A DNA stretch of 11,000 bases from UBA7446 sp964014735 (GTDB lineage Bacteria; Bacteroidota; Bacteroidia; Flavobacteriales; Flavobacteriaceae), in the NCBI GenBank assembly GCA_964014735.1, contig CAXHBH010000039.1, forward strand, positions 1 through 11,000. Reading direction: 5' to 3'. The notes below the pieces were generated by a model, which was not told the DNA's origin, ran no database searches, and saw nothing but the letters and a program-made list of their open reading frames with translations. Positions 1-7,799 of this stretch are shown one piece after another. Positions within the stretch are counted from its first letter, which is position 1; each line of letters starts with the position of its first letter. The translations under genes were made by a program, and so were the position numbers.

Positions 1-1925
1 GAATCGTCATAAATGTGATATGTGCCACGTGCGATATAGTCATAAATATTGGCATAATAACCGTTGAGTTCAAAAAAAGATCCGCCCTCCCAAAAACGTT
101 TAATTCCAACTTCAGTGCTAACTATATATTCGGGGTTTAGGTTCATGTTTGGAACAGTCAAAACACCATTATGCTCGCGTGTTTTGCCCAAATCATCAAT
201 ATTTGGAGACCTAAATCCTGTTGAAAGCAATCCTTTTAGCTGCCAATTGGCATTGGGCTGATGTGTGTACCCTAAAGTAACGTTTGAGGATCCGTTTTTT
301 TGATTAACACGAGCCAATCGCGCATCAATCAGAGCTTGCTCTGTCCAAGAAGCATCAAGCTCTGTGATGGTGTGTCTTCCACCAATAGCTAGTGTACTAT
401 TTTGGGTGATATCATACCTAAAATCTACGTATGCTGCAAAAGTAGTGTAGTTACTTCCTCCACTAGGATATCGGGTAGCTATTGGGTTTCTTGCCGTCAG
501 ACCAACGATTTGATCGCCGTCAACTGCAAGGGTTTGGCTAAAAGCAGTGGATTTCACTTCATTATGTGTAAACTCAAGACCATATGACCAATCAAAGCCC
601 TTTCCAAAACTAGCCTTAAAGTCTGCGTTAAGGCTATAAACGCAAAGGTTTTCGCGCTGTGTATGTCTGTCTAAACTGGAAAATTTTCTGTTTATACGGG
701 ACTCTTCTAAAAATTGCGCTGCTGCTATAATTTTTCCAGACTGTAGCCAAGAACGGTTTCCAATAAACTTAACTTGGGGAGAAATGAGCCATCTTTTTTG
801 GGGTCCATATTCCCAGCGTGCAAAGCGCAATGCCCCATCTTGCTTCTCCGAGAGCTTATCAAATCTTGGGATATTTCCAGAAATTGATCCCTGCATGTTA
901 AAAGTAAATTTGAGGCCTGAATTACTATGATAGACCCATTTTTGTAAAAGATCTAATTGTTCATATCCTGAGTTGCGTTGCCTATTATTATCCGTATTTG
1001 GAGTTGGAGCCGTGGTAAAGTTTGAAGATGTGTTTTCAGAATACGCATCTACCCTGCCCCAACTATCATATCCGTGTGGACGACGTTTGCCCATATCAAT
1101 GTCTCCAAAGCTAGCATAAGAAACATATTGAAGCATGGCCCATTTAGAAGCGCTATATTCAAATAAAGCCGATTGTTTACTTGAGTTTTGGTTAAAGTCA
1201 TAGGAGGAGGTGCCTGAAAAGCCAAGCTTTTTATTTCGATTAATTAACGGAGTTCGCGTGTAAAAATGAATGACTCCGCCCAAGGCATCAGATCCATAAC
1301 CAACTGAAGAGGGGCCAAAAATAACTTCTGCCCGTTCTAAGCTTAGTGGATCTACGCTAAGTGCATTGTGAAGGTGTCCTGACCGAAAAATAGCATTATT
1401 CATCCGCACGCCATCAACAACTAACAGCACTCGGTTTGCTTCAAACCCACGTAATACAGGACTCCCGCCTCCTCCTTGTGATTGTTGCACACGTACGCCA
1501 GGTATCTTGCGCAATAAAGTAGCTGTATTTTCGGGGCTTTGCTTTTCAATTTCGCTTTTAGCAAGAATACCTATTTGTTGCGCTAAACGTTTCTTTTTGG
1601 TACTGGCCCTGGCAACCGATAAGACAATTTCGTTTAACTGTTCAGAATCTGGAGTCAACCAAATAATTTGATTTGATTTGATTTGATTTTTAGGAAACGT
1701 TTGTGATATATATCCTATATGAGAAAATGAAATGAGTGCATTGTCTGCAAAGGCATTAAGCGCTGCTGATCCATCAAAAACTGTTGTTTCAAAATGAGTG
1801 CCATCTCGATCTACAATTGTAACACTCGGAAGAACCTCAAGCGTTATTGCGTCCTTAACAAAAACCTTTTGGGCAAAGCCGCAAAAGAAAATAAAAAGGG
1901 ATGCGCTAATCGTTAAAAACCTCAT
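1..1925 (-). CDS. TonB-dependent outer-membrane receptor, 3' end beyond window
   Basis: This reading frame is open from an ATG at 1925 to the left edge, giving at least 641 residues with no stop. It should be an outer-membrane beta-barrel importing a ligand with TonB energy. Residues 1-19 form a signal peptide (MRFLTISASLFIFFCGFAQ). Residues 20-90 resemble the carboxypeptidase-regulatory-like domain common in Bacteroidota receptors. A TonB-box-like stretch follows (NEIVLSVARA, about 98-107), then the plug domain at about 115-225 with LLRKIPGVRV, SPVLRGFEANRVLLVVDGVR and FGPSSVGYGSDALGGVIHFYT. The remainder is barrel. The late motifs GFRSPNIDDLG and VPNMNLNPEY resemble the FRAP/NPDL boxes of haem receptors, so haem or another iron compound is a possible ligand, but this is not proven. 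The start overlaps the end of recO by 20 bases in another frame, so coupled translation is likely. Four tandem ATTTG units lie in codons 79-87. Receptor class is near certain, ligand unknown. Confidence 0.93.
   Translation of the reverse strand, partial: MRFLTISASLFIFFCGFAQKVFVKDAITLEVLPSVTIVDRDGTHFETTVFDGSAALNAFADNALISFSHIGYISQTFPKNQIKSNQIIWLTPDSEQLNEIVLSVARASTKKKRLAQQIGILAKSEIEKQSPENTATLLRKIPGVRVQQSQGGGGSPVLRGFEANRVLLVVDGVRMNNAIFRSGHLHNALSVDPLSLERAEVIFGPSSVGYGSDALGGVIHFYTRTPLINRNKKLGFSGTSSYDFNQNSSKQSALFEYSASKWAMLQYVSYASFGDIDMGKRRPHGYDSWGRVDAYSENTSSNFTTAPTPNTDNNRQRNSGYEQLDLLQKWVYHSNSGLKFTFNMQGSISGNIPRFDKLSEKQDGALRFARWEYGPQKRWLISPQVKFIGNRSWLQSGKIIAAAQFLEESRINRKFSSLDRHTQRENLCVYSLNADFKASFGKGFDWSYGLEFTHNEVKSTAFSQTLAVDGDQIVGLTARNPIATRYPSGGSNYTTFAAYVDFRYDITQNSTLAIGGRHTITELDASWTEQALIDARLARVNQKNGSSNVTLGYTHQPNANWQLKGLLSTGFRSPNIDDLGKTREHNGVLTVPNMNLNPEYIVSTEVGIKRFWEGGSFFELNGYYANIYDYIARGTYHIYDD
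1666..1689. repeat. Pentanucleotide tandem repeat (ATTTG x4 plus partial unit) inside the receptor gene
   Basis: Positions 1666-1685 are four perfect copies of ATTTG on the plus strand, followed by a partial ATTT. They lie within codons 79-87 of the TonB-dependent receptor, between the N-terminal regulatory-like domain and the TonB-box-like linker, and encode NQIKSNQI. The unit is not a multiple of three, so gain or loss of one copy would shift the frame and truncate the receptor early. With the present copy number the frame is open. Four copies is short for a known contingency locus, so function is only a possibility. Confidence 0.85.
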
Positions 1926-2631
1926 ATAGGATATCTAATGATTTAGGCGGTATGAATGACTGCACATGAAGTTGATAATAACGCATAAGCAATTGCAATA
2001 ATCGTCTTCTTTGTTCAGCATTAGCCGAAATCTTATCAATCTCATCAAATTTCGTACCTAAATAAGCTTTTAACATTTCTATTTCTTGACCTGATTCACT
2101 TTCATTACTGCGTGCTTGGCTGGAAAACTGCCCGTTTTCAAGATCAAAATAAGGCTCTGTGACATAGGTTGTGTCTGGATAAAACCCAAGATATTTGGTA
2201 AGTTGTATGAGCACAAACACATGGGCATTGGCAATTTGCTTACGTGTATCAATCCAAATTAAGGCATGTTCTAAAAAACGATAAAGGGGTTGGTTTTCCT
2301 CCTCTTCTTTTAGGACAGAACGAAAAACTTCAGCTAGAAAAATACAAATACTAGATTTGAGAATGTCAGTTGGAATTGAAGTATAAGTGTGAATGATTTT
2401 GGCAGCCTTTAATATTGGAAGTTGTGTGCTTTTTGGTGTGCTTGACAATAATTCAAGCTGTGTTAAAGGCTGGAACATTCCCATTGAAAGGGATTTGTTT
2501 TTCTTTTTTGAGCGAGCTCCTTTGACAACATAAGAACGCAGGCCAAAACGTTCCGTATAACAATTGAGCATAACGCTAGTTTCGCCATACTTTGTGGTAT
2601 GTAATACAATTGCGTGGGTTGAGCCTTCCAT
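1906..2631 (-). CDS. recO: DNA repair protein RecO
   Basis: The 241-residue protein matches RecO in length and layout. An N-terminal OB-fold (about 1-80) opens with EGSTHAIVLHTTKYGETSVMLNCYTERFGLRSYVVKGARSKK in pieces typical of the family. A helical C-terminal domain follows, including the FLAEVFRSVLKEEEENQPLYRFLEHAL region and FYPDTTYVTEPYFDLENGQF. RecO binds single-stranded DNA and, with RecR, loads RecA onto SSB-coated gaps in the RecF pathway. Only two cysteines are present (C24, C96) and no CxxC pairs, so the zinc finger of some RecO proteins is absent, as I expect for Bacteroidota. Its ATG overlaps the porZ stop by one base (TAATG), and its last 20 bases overlap the receptor gene. This suggests RecO is translated by coupling within an envelope operon rather than from its own promoter. 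Confidence 0.93.
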   Translation of the reverse strand: MEGSTHAIVLHTTKYGETSVMLNCYTERFGLRSYVVKGARSKKKNKSLSMGMFQPLTQLELLSSTPKSTQLPILKAAKIIHTYTSIPTDILKSSICIFLAEVFRSVLKEEEENQPLYRFLEHALIWIDTRKQIANAHVFVLIQLTKYLGFYPDTTYVTEPYFDLENGQFSSQARSNESESGQEIEMLKAYLGTKFDEIDKISANAEQRRRLLQLLMRYYQLHVQSFIPPKSLDILYEVFND

Positions 2632-4913
2632 TAATTAATAACCATAAGCTTTTTAACAGCGCTGTCAAGTCCGTCTTTAGATGTGACAAAAATAAGGTAT
2701 ACACCGCTACGTACACGCGCACCTGAGAAGGACTGCAGATTCCAACTAATACTCCCGCCTTCACTAGTGGTGTCATAAACTAAGTTCCCTGCGATATCAG
2801 TTATTTTTACCCGCGTCTTTTGTTGCAACCCCCTAATAACAACATTCCCCAAAAAATTGGGTCGTACTGGATTTGGAAAAACATTTGTGTCAGACAAACT
2901 TTCAGACTCAGCATAAGCATCTCCTTGAAAAGAGACCATGCCATTAAGTGTTCCAAAAAAAACCTGCCCAGACGCATCATCTATACCAATTGTTTTTACA
3001 GAAGAAGTTGGAAGTGGGCTGTTTTCCTTAGTAAAATGTTGCAAAATTTGGCTTTCGCCGGGAGAAATTAAAAACACCCCTGAGCTTGATGTACTAATCC
3101 ATTTCTGATTATTACCATCCACTTCAATGTCAGAGATAAATTGGCCGCTTAAAAGTTCGCGCAAATTTCCTCCATCAGATATGACTACAGATCGTAGTTC
3201 AGTGTCTTCCTCAAAAAAACGATTGGGGGCATAAAGGACCGCAAGGCCGTCTCTAGTGCCCACCCAAAGGCGGTTGTCTTTATCTAAGCGGATGCTTCTG
3301 ACGTCGTCAGAAGGCAACCCCTTGTCTCCTCCGATTATGCGTTTCGTCTGTGGAGGCGATTGAGAAATATCAACTCCTATGAGTCCACTTTTTATACCTC
3401 CGAAAAATAAAATTTTATTATTATAAAGCTCCAGGTTTGAATACCCAGATTCTTGTTTATAGTTCAAAATAACTTCTGACAAATCGATACTTTCCCATTG
3501 ACCTGAGGGAGAGCGTTTTTTAAGTCCTTTTTGAACAAAAGCAGTTATTGACCACAAGTTATCGCTATCGTCTACCACTGCATCGCGAACACGAATGCTA
3601 GTATAGTTTGGGCCTTCAAATGATAAGCTCTCTAATCCGCTATTTGTTTCGTCCCAAAAAGCTACAGCAGCATTCTCCTCAAGGGCCACAATCCCGCCGT
3701 GATATGAACAAGCATAAAGCGTTCCTATGTTTCTTGGGTGCGAAGCCACACGCACAAATGAGTCTGCATTAAACAATTGTTGGTTAGGGATATTTTGCCA
3801 TTTACTGTCAACATAATGACTCAATCCATGCTTTTCTAAAGGATAGGGATTATAAAACATTTCATACTCCCCGTGAGCAATCCAGATCTCGCTTGGTAAG
3901 GTTTCAATATCAAAGATGCTGTTTCGTAAGGGACCTTTTGGGCTAATTAAATCGAAATTATCATCATTAAGATAGCGTATAAGCCCGTCGATAGAACTGC
4001 CAATCCATATCTGATTATTGAGGCTTAAAGCAAAGCTAAATGTATTGGGCGTCACGCCATCTAAGTCCCCAATGGTTTGGGTCCGGACAAATGACTTATC
4101 TGTATTATAAACTCGGTTTGATACCGTTATTAGCACGCCATTCTCATGCGTTGAAATATTTTTTAATACTCCTGGAAAGCTTGCTTTTTCTTCAATCGTA
4201 TTGCTTAACAAGGAAAAAGAAACGGAGCTGCCTTCGTCTTTTGCCCCATAGAGCATATTGTCTTGAATCCATAAATCTGTCCAATTCCCCGAGGCAAGCT
4301 GTTCCCATGATGAAAATTCTAGTTTATTAGAGTTCCCTATAGCCACACTAAATATTCCTTGTTCTGTCGCTGCATAAATTGCTGTTCCAAAAACAATAGC
4401 TTGATTAACTTTTGTTCTGTTGCTACTTGAGCCAAAATAATACGTATCCCCAAACTCAAGCGTTTCGGGGTTGACTTCAACAACCCCAAACCCTGTAGCT
4501 ACAAAAGCTATATTATCTACTATTTCTATATAGTTAATCTGTTTTTCTTCTGCAGAAATTATGTTGCTGCGTGTGATACCGCTTTCAAAGATTATTTTCT
4601 TGGTTTTGATATCTATTTGTGCAACTAAGCCGTTTTCATGCCCAATTAAAACAAAGTCTCCGTAGCTTGCCAGAGCAGAAATATTATCTCCAGAAAGTCC
4701 TTCAACTGTAGTAATGGTTTGGGATGTGCCTTGTGATGTGTCGTGCAAAAAAAGGGCGTTTTCGGCAGCAGTGACAATTGTTTGGTTATTTACGCTACCA
4801 ACATTGGTGTTGTAATAGGAATAGTACGACTCCCACGTGTTGGCTTGTCCCCAAGCTGCCATTGGTCCAATGAAGAACAAACAGGCAATATATTTATAAC
4901 GGTTTGATTTCAT
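2631..4913 (-). CDS. porZ: PorZ-like type IX secretion protein, double beta-propeller with C-terminal sorting domain
   Basis: The 760-residue protein has a signal peptide (about 1-22 to 24, ending in AAWGQA). Most of the rest consists of two-component-regulator-type propeller repeats, for example GLSGDNISAL near the N-terminus, and GLPSDDVRSI followed by NRLWVGTRDGLAVL around 532-560. QKWISTSSSGVFLIS (about 600) and PLPTSSVKTI (about 635) are further repeats. Residues 676-760 form a type A sorting domain of the type IX system: NVFPNPVRP, VKITDIAGNLVYD, SGVYLIFV and a basic end. This architecture is that of PorZ, the cell-surface subunit that in Porphyromonas takes part in the attachment complex joining cargo to anionic lipopolysaccharide. 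There is no histidine kinase or transmembrane domain, so it is not a hybrid sensor. Start at 4913 gives a clean signal peptide. The gene lies 35 bases after gdhA and its TAA overlaps the recO ATG. The assignment as PorZ rests on architecture and length. Confidence 0.82.
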   Translation of the reverse strand: MKSNRYKYIACLFFIGPMAAWGQANTWESYYSYYNTNVGSVNNQTIVTAAENALFLHDTSQGTSQTITTVEGLSGDNISALASYGDFVLIGHENGLVAQIDIKTKKIIFESGITRSNIISAEEKQINYIEIVDNIAFVATGFGVVEVNPETLEFGDTYYFGSSSNRTKVNQAIVFGTAIYAATEQGIFSVAIGNSNKLEFSSWEQLASGNWTDLWIQDNMLYGAKDEGSSVSFSLLSNTIEEKASFPGVLKNISTHENGVLITVSNRVYNTDKSFVRTQTIGDLDGVTPNTFSFALSLNNQIWIGSSIDGLIRYLNDDNFDLISPKGPLRNSIFDIETLPSEIWIAHGEYEMFYNPYPLEKHGLSHYVDSKWQNIPNQQLFNADSFVRVASHPRNIGTLYACSYHGGIVALEENAAVAFWDETNSGLESLSFEGPNYTSIRVRDAVVDDSDNLWSITAFVQKGLKKRSPSGQWESIDLSEVILNYKQESGYSNLELYNNKILFFGGIKSGLIGVDISQSPPQTKRIIGGDKGLPSDDVRSIRLDKDNRLWVGTRDGLAVLYAPNRFFEEDTELRSVVISDGGNLRELLSGQFISDIEVDGNNQKWISTSSSGVFLISPGESQILQHFTKENSPLPTSSVKTIGIDDASGQVFFGTLNGMVSFQGDAYAESESLSDTNVFPNPVRPNFLGNVVIRGLQQKTRVKITDIAGNLVYDTTSEGGSISWNLQSFSGARVRSGVYLIFVTSKDGLDSAVKKLMVIN

Positions 4914-4948
4914 TGTTTATTAAACGAGAAAAGAGTGGAAGTCGTATA

Positions 4949-6289
4949 TCAGACTACACCTTGTGCAAGCATGGCGTCAGCTACTTTGACAAATCCTGCT
5001 ATGTTAGCCCCCTTTTCATAATTAATGCCTTCTTTTCCTTTGCCATAAGAAACACAGGCCTGGTGAATATCTTTCATAATGTGTTGTAAGCGCTGATCAA
5101 CCTCATCTCTTGTCCAACTGTAGCGCAGAGAGTTTTGTGCCATTTCCAGGCCTGATACCGCTACTCCGCCTGCATTGGATGCCTTCCCTGGTGCATAAAG
5201 GACATTGCTATTATGGAAGTTTAAAATAGCCTCAGGGGTTGAAGGCATATTAGCGCCTTCACTCACACAATAGCATCCGTTAGAGATTAATGTCTTGGCG
5301 CTAGAAGCGTCAATCTCATTTTGTGTAGCACAGGGCATGGCAATGTCACAAGAAACAGCCCAAGGTTTTTTGCCTTTATGGAAACTAGCCTTGGGGTACT
5401 GCTCCAAATATTTATTGATGCGTTGCCGGTTCACATTTTTAAGCTGCATGATAAAACACAATTTTTCATCATTAATTCCATCTGGGTCGTGAATAAATCC
5501 AGATGAGTCTGACATGGTCAAGACTGTTGCGCCGAGGTTAATGGCTTTTTCAGCTGCATATTGTGCCACGTTGCCAGAGCCAGAAATCACTACTTTTTTC
5601 CCTTCAAAAGAAATGCCTCTTGTTTCCAACATGTTTTGTGCAAAATAAACAGCTCCATAACCCGTTGCCTCAGGACGAATCAGTGAGCCTCCCCATGAAA
5701 TGCCTTTACCTGTGAGCACACCTGTAAATTCATTTTTTAAACGCTTGTACTGACCAAACATATAGCCAATTTCTCTTCCGCCAACGCCAATATCCCCCGC
5801 AGGAATATCTCTGTTAGGGCCAATGTGACGAAAAAGCTCTGTCATAAAACTTTGACAAAAGCGCATAAGCTCTGCATCTGATTTGCCTTTTGGGTTAAAA
5901 TTAGCACCTCCCTTTCCTCCTCCCATGGGAAGTGTAGTCAGTGCATTTTTAAATACTTGTTCAAAAGCTAAAAACTTTAAAATACTCAGATTAACTGACT
6001 CATGAAATCGCAAGCCGCCTTTGTAAGGGCCTATAGCAGAATTCATTTCAATTCGGTACCCCCTGTTTACTCTAATTTCTCCACTATCATCAATCCATGG
6101 AACACGAAACATAAGCACGCGTTCTGGTTCTGCCATTCGCATAAGGATATTTTTGCCATGATATATATCATTTGCAACTATGTAGGGTATAACGGTTTGT
6201 GCTACTTCAGAAACAGCCTGCATAAACTCAGATTCGTTGGTGTTGCGTTGGCTAACCTCTTGCAAAAAGTTATCAATAATTTTTTTCAT
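4949..6289 (-). CDS. gdhA: NADP-type glutamate dehydrogenase
   Basis: The 446-residue protein has the length of hexameric bacterial glutamate dehydrogenases (family I). These interconvert 2-oxoglutarate plus ammonium and glutamate in the cytoplasm, usually in the assimilating direction with NADPH. Visible signatures are the substrate-binding loop GPYKGGLRFH (K90), LPMGGGKGG with the catalytic lysine K126, and PAGDIGVGGREIGYM with the catalytic aspartate D166. The dinucleotide-binding fold has GSGNVA at 237-242, with SDSSG after the second strand as in NADP(H) enzymes. SEGANMP and the C-terminal NAGGVAVSGLEMAQNS are also typical. No domain is missing. It starts 32 bases after the metB-like gene and is followed 35 bases on by porZ. 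A weak promoter-like sequence lies in the gap (see rejected items), so it is probably read mainly from upstream. Cofactor preference is inferred from family resemblance. Confidence 0.96.
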   Translation of the reverse strand: MKKIIDNFLQEVSQRNTNESEFMQAVSEVAQTVIPYIVANDIYHGKNILMRMAEPERVLMFRVPWIDDSGEIRVNRGYRIEMNSAIGPYKGGLRFHESVNLSILKFLAFEQVFKNALTTLPMGGGKGGANFNPKGKSDAELMRFCQSFMTELFRHIGPNRDIPAGDIGVGGREIGYMFGQYKRLKNEFTGVLTGKGISWGGSLIRPEATGYGAVYFAQNMLETRGISFEGKKVVISGSGNVAQYAAEKAINLGATVLTMSDSSGFIHDPDGINDEKLCFIMQLKNVNRQRINKYLEQYPKASFHKGKKPWAVSCDIAMPCATQNEIDASSAKTLISNGCYCVSEGANMPSTPEAILNFHNSNVLYAPGKASNAGGVAVSGLEMAQNSLRYSWTRDEVDQRLQHIMKDIHQACVSYGKGKEGINYEKGANIAGFVKVADAMLAQGVV

Positions 6290-6321
6290 AGTGTTGGGTT
6301 TTAAATGTATGTATTATTTAT

Positions 6322-7476
6322 TTAACTCAAGGCTTGAGCTAAATCTGCAATCAGGTCATCGCTGTCTTCAATACCAACACTAAGGCGGATAAGGCCATCT
6401 GTAACTCCTCTTTTTTCTCGTTTTTCCTTTGGGATAGACGCGTGCGTCATACTTGCGGGATGGCCTGCAAGGCTTTCTACACCGCCTAAAGACTCCGCCA
6501 AAGTAAACACCTCTAAAGACGAAACTATAGCAACTGCTTTTTCGAGACTATTGTCTTTATGTACAAAAGAAATCATGCCGCCAAAATCATCCATTTGCAC
6601 TTTAGCTACTTCGTGATTGGGGTGGTCTTCAAGCCCCGGCCAATAAACTTTCGAAACCTTAGGGTGACTATTTAAATAAATAGCCACAGCAAGCCCGTTT
6701 TCACAATGTCGCTGCATACGCACGTGTAGGGTCTTAATGCCTCGCAATACTAAAAAAGCATCCATCGGGCCTGGTACGGCACCACTAGCGTTTTGTATAA
6801 ACGCAAGGCGATCGGCCAAATTATCATCGTTGACAACCAATGAACCAAGAACAACATCGCTGTGCCCGCCCAAATATTTTGTGGCAGAATGCATAACAAT
6901 ATCAGCGCCTAATTCCAAAGGGCGTTGCAAATAAGGGGAGGCAAAGGTGTTGTCAACAGCTAACAAAAGTTTATGCGCCTTTGCAAGTGCCGACATAGCC
7001 TTAATGTCAATGATTTGCATGAGTGGGTTAGTAGGTGTCTCTACCCAAAGCAACTTGGTATTCGCATTTATATGCTTTTCAACTTGATCCATATCTCCCA
7101 TAGGAACAAAATGAAATGTAATACCGAAGGCGGCAAACATCTTGTCAAAAATTCGATAAGTCCCACCATATAAATCATTTGTTGAAACGACCTCGTCTCC
7201 AGGTTTTAAGAGTTTAATTACCGCGTCAATAGCAGCCATTCCTGATGCAAAAGCAAGCGCATGTTTGCCTGACTCTATATTAGCAAGAGAGGCTTCTAAT
7301 GCGGACCGTGTTGGATTGTGTGATCGGCTATACTCATATCCTAGATGTGTGCCCGGCTTTTCTTGCGCATAGGTAGAAGTAAAATAAACAGGTGGCATAA
7401 CAGCACCAAATGCTTTGTCTGGCTGTTGACCTCCGTGAATGGTTCGGGAGTTGAATTTTAATTTTTTATTTGACAT
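6322..7476 (-). CDS. metB: Cystathionine gamma-synthase / gamma-lyase family PLP enzyme
   Basis: A 384-residue cytoplasmic enzyme of the Cys/Met-metabolism PLP family. E/DYSRSHNPTR (about 47-57) contributes phosphate and active-site residues. FASGMAA (about 76-82) and AVDNTF with D174 contact the cofactor. SATKYLGGHSDV carries the Schiff-base lysine K200. TLAESLGGVESLAGHPASMTHA and RLSVGIEDSDDLIADL close the protein. It probably joins an activated homoserine to cysteine to give cystathionine, or cleaves cystathionine; sequence alone does not separate synthase from lyase here. The frame is open further upstream to an ATG at 7587, but MSNKK at 7476 is preferred. Family homology begins a few residues after this Met (KFNSRTIHGG), and a strong promoter match at 7491-7522 lies within the extension, so the upstream ATG would not be transcribed. 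It is the first gene of the leftward five-gene run. Confidence 0.93.
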   Translation of the reverse strand: MSNKKLKFNSRTIHGGQQPDKAFGAVMPPVYFTSTYAQEKPGTHLGYEYSRSHNPTRSALEASLANIESGKHALAFASGMAAIDAVIKLLKPGDEVVSTNDLYGGTYRIFDKMFAAFGITFHFVPMGDMDQVEKHINANTKLLWVETPTNPLMQIIDIKAMSALAKAHKLLLAVDNTFASPYLQRPLELGADIVMHSATKYLGGHSDVVLGSLVVNDDNLADRLAFIQNASGAVPGPMDAFLVLRGIKTLHVRMQRHCENGLAVAIYLNSHPKVSKVYWPGLEDHPNHEVAKVQMDDFGGMISFVHKDNSLEKAVAIVSSLEVFTLAESLGGVESLAGHPASMTHASIPKEKREKRGVTDGLIRLSVGIEDSDDLIADLAQALS

Positions 7477-7490
7477 GGCTATATTTTGAA

Positions 7491-7522
7491 CAAATTTACC
7501 TGTTGTATCATTAGCAAACAAA
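7491..7522 (-). promoter_or_regulatory. Bacteroidetes-type promoter for metB
   Basis: Read on the minus strand, TTTG (7522-7519) is followed after exactly 20 bases by TAAATTTG (7498-7491). This matches the Bacteroidetes primary sigma-factor consensus TTTG / TANNTTTG with its 19-21 base spacing. Transcription would start near 7485-7488, leaving a leader of roughly 10 bases before the ATG at 7476. That leaves no room for a riboswitch in the leader and sets the start of the coding region. Confidence 0.75.
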
Positions 7523-7757
7523 AGTATATCAGTGATTGTTATTGATTCAAGATACTGTTCGTTTTGTCTTGAAACAAAATGAACCAAAAATTCAATACGG
7601 TTTTTGGGGAGTTTTTAAAATGCCTCAAAACCGCTGATTAATTTATCACTATTTTTAAAGTCGTCGGTCTGGAAGAAAAAAAATTTTTTACATAATTAGG
7701 TTTAGTTGGAAATGGAAATGTCTATTTGACTTTTTTGTCGCCTAAAAAATGGTTGAA

Positions 7758-7792
7758 ATTGGCCCCACATTTAGTTAATTTACTCACCTTTG
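7758..7792 (+). promoter_or_regulatory. Probable promoter of the ArsC/Spx-like gene, very close to its ATG
   Basis: CACCTTTG at 7785-7792, followed by CA, matches the Bacteroidetes -7 box TANNTTTG with one mismatch. ATTG at 7758-7761 is a possible -33 box, although the 23-base spacer is longer than the usual 19-21. Transcription would start about 4-7 bases after the box, at or just before the ATG at 7800, so the message would be leaderless or nearly so. Confidence 0.5.
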
Positions 7793-7799
7793 CATCATT

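Larger units (their letters stand above)
7477..7799. other. Divergent intergenic region between metB and the ArsC/Spx-like gene
   Basis: This 323-base stretch holds the two outward-facing promoters described separately. In its middle are an imperfect inverted repeat, with arms CGGTTTT (7598-7604) and AAAACCG (7627-7633) and a 22-base loop, and an A8T6 tract at 7676-7689 that could bend DNA. I see no tRNA, no convincing small coding region and no recognisable riboswitch. The inverted repeat could be a regulator site, but the arms are short and AT-rich, so chance is likely. Confidence 0.6.

Noticed and set aside
2576..2776. A 66-codon minus-strand frame across the porZ/recO junction
   Set aside because: It lies wholly within the coding frames of two well-supported genes and has no recognisable features.
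2631..4913. Reading the propeller protein as a hybrid two-component sensor
   Set aside because: The repeats are of the two-component-regulator propeller type, but there is no kinase, receiver or membrane domain, and the protein ends in a T9SS sorting domain.
6302..6331. A separate promoter for gdhA (CTTG, 18 bases, TACATTTA on the minus strand)
   Set aside because: Both boxes deviate from consensus in AT-rich sequence and the spacer is short; too weak to list as a feature.
7477..7587. N-terminal extension of the metB-like protein from an ATG at 7587
   Set aside because: It contains the promoter boxes of the gene, and the added residues do not resemble the family.
7588..7660. A SAM-type riboswitch controlling metB
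   Set aside because: The predicted leader is only about 10 bases long, and the inverted repeat lies upstream of the promoter.
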